Positions 60,658 through 64,000 of a DNA stretch of 64,000 nt are shown one piece after another. The notes beneath the pieces were generated by a model that ran no database searches, was not told the DNA's origin, and worked only from the letters and a program-made list of their open reading frames with translations. Position 1 is the first letter of the stretch. Each line of letters starts with the position of its first letter. The translations under genes were made by a program, and so were the position numbers. This DNA is from JAGXTF01 sp038317095 (GTDB lineage Bacteria; Bacteroidota; Bacteroidia; NS11-12g; UBA955), in NCBI GenBank assembly GCA_038317095.1, contig JBBQBB010000010.1, positions 1-64,000 on the forward strand, read 5' to 3'.

Positions 60658-61332
60658 TTAGTCTGCCATTTCTAAAGTATCAAAATCCACCTTACCATTT
60701 TGGGATTGCAATTCTGGAGATAGCGTAAACACTTTTATTCCTGTATTCGTGGTTATATGGGTGCAAATATTACCTACTATTTTATTCTGTGCCTCTAGCA
60801 GCACCAAGGGTATTTCTGGATACTCATCATTGTGCAAATTGGAAATTTCAATACCGCTGATACACATACTGCTAATATTCCAATTTAACAAAGGTTCATA
60901 ATCTCCAGTTTCAAACTTAGGGAGTCTGTATAAGGGAACACTCAACTTGCACGAGTTGCAGAAAATGGAAGATTCTTTCGATAAAAACAAAGGGGTCAGC
61001 GTATACGATTCTGGCTTATCACAAGTGCAATAATCTATTTTATTTGTGTATTCAAAACCAACAATGCCATATTCAATAATGGATTCGGTAAATTTTTCGA
61101 GTCGTTTAATTTGTTCTTTTACCATGTCTGTTGCATGCTGCATAGATAAAGCACTCTTCTCAAGAGTATAAACAAAAGCTGTTAAATAGTTGCCATCTAC
61201 AAATTGGGTATTTATTCCATTCTGGATTTGCCCACTCTTTCGAAATGCAGAAATTAACCAATAAAAATCATCTGCAAAATGCACGGTGGGGTAAGGTGAC
61301 AAATTCTTTAAAGTAATTTTTTGAACATACAT
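60658..61332 (-). CDS. Zn-ribbon protein, DUF2310-like
   Basis: 224 residues from the ATG at 61332 (a Met at 61362 is possible). Two cysteine pairs occur in DYCTCDKPES (about 101-110) and FCNSCKLSVPLYRLP (about 124-138), a zinc-ribbon layout like that of DUF2310 proteins, which are proposed to bind nucleic acid. No signal or membrane segment. The upstream gap to polA has no gene. Confidence 0.6.
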   Translation of the reverse strand: MYVQKITLKNLSPYPTVHFADDFYWLISAFRKSGQIQNGINTQFVDGNYLTAFVYTLEKSALSMQHATDMVKEQIKRLEKFTESIIEYGIVGFEYTNKIDYCTCDKPESYTLTPLFLSKESSIFCNSCKLSVPLYRLPKFETGDYEPLLNWNISSMCISGIEISNLHNDEYPEIPLVLLEAQNKIVGNICTHITTNTGIKVFTLSPELQSQNGKVDFDTLEMAD

Positions 61333-61362
61333 GGGTAATTCAATATTTGGTGGCAACACCAA

Positions 61363-61587
61363 AACGGAAAATTCAGAAATATATTGTTCCTACTTATTCA
61401 CAAAATTGAAAGGTGGCAATCTTTTATCACTTAACCAATTAACTTATTGCGATTTAAACACGCTATTTAGAATCATGATAAAAATATATTTTGAATTCTC
61501 GCATTCCTTTTGAATTGAAAAATTAAGGTATAAGGATTTAAAATATTTGCTTCATTGGCCAATGCAAACTAATTTTACCCCTTTAAT
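61363..61587. other. Intergenic stretch between the Zn-ribbon gene and polA
   Basis: About 225 AT-rich bases. A 60-codon frame (61331-61513, plus strand) is open but has no protein-like pattern and overlaps the Zn-ribbon gene start. Only the polA promoter near the right end is recognisable; nothing else is seen. Confidence 0.6.
61546..61577 (+). promoter_or_regulatory. polA promoter
   Basis: TTTG (61546-61549) and TAATTTTA (61570-61577, one mismatch from TAnnTTTG) are 20 bases apart, and the polA ATG follows ten bases later. The short distance again suggests a very short leader. Confidence 0.6.
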
Positions 61588-64000
61588 ATGGCTGAGAAAA
61601 AATTGTTTCTTTTGGACGGAATGGCCCTTATTTACCGCGCCTATTTTGCTTTCCAAAACAACCCCAGAATTACTTCTACGGGTTTGAATACCAATGCAAT
61701 GTTTGGCTTTACAAACACGCTTTTGGATATTTTGACCAAACAAAAACCAACCCATATAGCAGTCGTTTTTGACACATCGGCACCTACGACCAGGCACCAA
61801 GAGTATGCACTCTATAAAGCGCACAGAGAGGAAATGCCCGAAGACCTTAAGCGCAGTTTGCCTTATATTTTCAGAATTATTGAAGGTTTCAACATACCTG
61901 TTATAACCCAAGATGGGTTTGAAGCCGATGACATTATAGGTACATTGGCATTGCAAGCCGCAGATTGCGGAATGGATGTTTATATGATGACACCAGATAA
62001 AGATTTTGGACAATTGGTGCGTGAACATGTTTTTATTTACAAACCCGGCCGTATGGGCAATCCCGACGAAATTTTGGGGGTTGCAGAAATCCTTAAAAAA
62101 TGGGATATCGAAAATGTTTCGCAAGTAATAGACATTCTCGGACTTTGGGGAGACGCTGCTGATAATATTCCAGGTGTACCAGGTGTAGGAGAAAAAACAG
62201 CGAAAAAATTAATTCAAGAATATGGTACCATGGAGAATATACTGGCCAATACAGATAAACTTCAAGGCAAGATGAAAGAAAAATTTGTGGAGCACAAGGA
62301 ACAAGCATTACTTTCTAAACGCTTGGCGACCATTATCATCGATGTGCCAGTAGAACTTCATCCTGAAGCATTAATTACCAAAGAGAAAAATGCTGAAGCT
62401 TTGCAAGAAGTTTTCAATGAATTGGAATTTCGCACTTTGGCCAAAAGAATATTGGGTGGAACAGAACCTGCTGCTGCTCCACAACAAGTTCAGGGAAACT
62501 TATTCAACCAATCCAGCATCCAAGGTTCATTGTTCGATCAGCCCGCCTTACCAGGACCAGAAACCATAATTAACGATTATAAAAATGCCAATAATATTCC
62601 GCATATTTATAAGGCTGTAGAAACGGAAACTGACATACATAATTTAATAGCCATTCTGGATCAATGTGATGAATTTTGTTTTGATACGGAAACCACAGGT
62701 CTTGTTGCCTTCGATGCGGATATTGTTGGCCTTTCATTTGCTGTGAAATCGCATGAAGCATGGTACATTCCTTGTCCTCCTCAATTTGACAAAGCCCAAG
62801 AGTTGTTGAATAAATTTAAAATGGTTTTTAATTCAAATAAAATTAAAATAGGACAAAATGTAAAATACGATTATGCGGTTTTAGGAAGGTATGGAATTGA
62901 AATTAAACCGCCATTCTTCGACACCATGTTGGCACACTATTTAATTGAACCAGATATGCGCCACAACATGAATGCGCTGAGTGAAGCATACCTAAATTAC
63001 CAACCCATTTCCATTGAATCTTTAATAGGTAAAAAAGGGAAAAATCAATTAAATATGTCGGATGTTGATTTGTCCATTATTACAGAATATGCGGCAGAAG
63101 ATGCAGATGTGACGCTGCAACTCAAAAATAAATTTGCCCCAGAATTGGAAAACAGAAATGTAAAATCTGTATTTGAAAACATAGAACTTCCGCTAATTCC
63201 AGTATTGGCATCCATGGAAAAAGAAGGGATAAAAATAGACATAAAATTTTTACAGAATTATTCAAAAGATTTGTCTGTACAAAGCGATGAAATCCAGAAA
63301 AATATTTTTACCCTAGCGGGTGGCGAATTTAATATTTCATCGCCTCAACAGGTAGGTAAAATATTGTTTGACAAATTAAAATTGGTAGATAAGCCCAAAA
63401 AAACCAAAACAGGCCAATACCAAACGGATGAAGAAACACTCACCGACCTAGCCCTAGAGCATGAAATTGTAAGGAGTATTTTGGATTTTAGACAGTTGCA
63501 AAAATTAAAAGGCACTTATGTAGACGCATTGCCAGCATTGGTAAATCCCCATTCTGGCAGGGTGCATACAAGTTTTAATCAAGCAGTTGCTGCAACAGGT
63601 AGATTGAGCAGTAACAACCCAAATTTGCAAAACATTCCCATTCGCACAGAATTGGGAAAGGAAGTGCGCAAAGCATTTATTCCACGAGATGAAAATCATG
63701 TATTACTCAGTGCAGATTATTCCCAAATTGAACTTAGGGTTATTGCCCATGCGAGCAAAGATGAGGGCATGATGGAGGCCTTTCACCAAAATCTAGATAT
63801 TCATACTGCCACTGCTGCCAAGGTTTTTGGTGTGCCATTGGAAGCGGTGGACAAAGAAATGCGCCGCAAAGCCAAGACCGTAAATTTTGGAATTATTTAT
63901 GGCATTTCTGCTTATGGTTTGAGCCAGCGTATTGGCATCCCAAGAAAAGAAGCCAAAGAAATCATTGACAACTATTTCGAAAAATTTCCGGGCATTAAAA
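61588..64000 (+). CDS. polA: DNA polymerase I, 5' part, cut by the window end
   Basis: 804 codons are present, then the window ends. The N-terminal 5'-nuclease domain begins LFLLDGMALIYRAYFAF and has ADNIPGVPGVGEKTAKK. The 3'-5' exonuclease domain keeps its first metal site DTET (Asp366, Glu368), so proofreading may be active. Polymerase motif A, LLSADYSQIELRV (Asp710), and the O-helix RRKAKTVNFGIIYG (from Arg759) are intact; motif C lies beyond the edge. It fills gaps in repair and Okazaki-fragment processing. Confidence 0.97.
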   Translation, partial: MAEKKLFLLDGMALIYRAYFAFQNNPRITSTGLNTNAMFGFTNTLLDILTKQKPTHIAVVFDTSAPTTRHQEYALYKAHREEMPEDLKRSLPYIFRIIEGFNIPVITQDGFEADDIIGTLALQAADCGMDVYMMTPDKDFGQLVREHVFIYKPGRMGNPDEILGVAEILKKWDIENVSQVIDILGLWGDAADNIPGVPGVGEKTAKKLIQEYGTMENILANTDKLQGKMKEKFVEHKEQALLSKRLATIIIDVPVELHPEALITKEKNAEALQEVFNELEFRTLAKRILGGTEPAAAPQQVQGNLFNQSSIQGSLFDQPALPGPETIINDYKNANNIPHIYKAVETETDIHNLIAILDQCDEFCFDTETTGLVAFDADIVGLSFAVKSHEAWYIPCPPQFDKAQELLNKFKMVFNSNKIKIGQNVKYDYAVLGRYGIEIKPPFFDTMLAHYLIEPDMRHNMNALSEAYLNYQPISIESLIGKKGKNQLNMSDVDLSIITEYAAEDADVTLQLKNKFAPELENRNVKSVFENIELPLIPVLASMEKEGIKIDIKFLQNYSKDLSVQSDEIQKNIFTLAGGEFNISSPQQVGKILFDKLKLVDKPKKTKTGQYQTDEETLTDLALEHEIVRSILDFRQLQKLKGTYVDALPALVNPHSGRVHTSFNQAVAATGRLSSNNPNLQNIPIRTELGKEVRKAFIPRDENHVLLSADYSQIELRVIAHASKDEGMMEAFHQNLDIHTATAAKVFGVPLEAVDKEMRRKAKTVNFGIIYGISAYGLSQRIGIPRKEAKEIIDNYFEKFPGIK

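Noticed and set aside
61331..61513. 60-codon plus-strand open frame before polA
   Set aside because: The residue pattern is not protein-like, it overlaps the start of a supported gene, and it shows no promoter.
1..64000. CRISPR array, tRNA/rRNA genes or insertion sequences
   Set aside because: No spaced direct repeats, cloverleaf sequences or transposase frames were seen in any intergenic gap.

Overview
The window looks like chromosomal DNA of a free-living Bacteroidota (Bacteroidetes) bacterium. Pointers are AT-rich DNA, promoters of the TTTG / TAnnTTTG type, almost no Shine-Dalgarno sites, secreted proteins with type IX secretion C-terminal domains (Por sorting signals), many lipoproteins and small outer-membrane barrels, and the Bacteroidota gene order coaX - outer membrane protein - lptC - CNNM protein. 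No rRNA, tRNA, CRISPR array, insertion sequence or prophage was found.

Region 1 (1-11.7 kb) is a respiration and nitrosative-stress block. A leftward nos cluster runs cytochrome c, nosZ (Sec-exported, lipobox, clade II type), a nosB-like membrane protein, nosL, nosD, nosF, nosY. It is divergent from a Crp/Fnr-type regulator with four N-terminal cysteines. A perfect TTGAC-N4-GTCAA dyad lies between them and fits both promoters. Next come an iron-sulfur repair protein (RIC/YtfE/ScdA type), a small lipoprotein, a fasciclin lipoprotein and a di-haem cytochrome c peroxidase, then two outer-membrane proteins.

Region 2 (11.7-23.7 kb) is mostly housekeeping: CNNM/CBS protein, lptC, an outer membrane protein, coaX, a WbqC-like protein, folK, cysS, a MiaE-type hydroxylase and a TetR regulator. 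A CHAP/peptidoglycan-binding hydrolase and a broken papain-type peptidase relic sit among them. Region 3 (23.7-32.3 kb) holds two large unknown envelope proteins co-transcribed with rsmE and purD, then a DUF502 protein, an ExbB/ExbD pair and a PagL-like deacylase. Region 4 (32.3-42.4 kb) has a porin-like protein, a TPR protein, a decayed nucleotidyltransferase-type locus, a glycosyltransferase, a DinB-like protein, a TonB-dependent receptor, a T9SS cargo protein and tyrS.

Region 5 (42.4-50 kb) is an exopolysaccharide export operon, rmlA - giant SLBB protein - Wzz-like protein - glycosyltransferase, with a GH16 glycanase upstream. Region 6 (50-64 kb) has era, a large Calx-beta T9SS protein, a ComF-type protein, an MsbA-like ABC exporter, an M13 peptidase, a DUF1761 protein, an acyl-ACP desaturase, a Zn-ribbon protein and the first 804 codons of polA, cut by the window end.

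The most striking cross-window pattern is that at least twelve genes have a TAnnTTTG promoter element ending only 4-10 bases before the start codon. This predicts leaderless or nearly leaderless mRNAs. I found no convincing new multi-gene defence or mobile system. The best novelty candidates are this promoter/start architecture, the regulation of the nos cluster, the unknown envelope pair at 23.8-27.2 kb, the roughly ten-module SLBB protein, and three gene relics.
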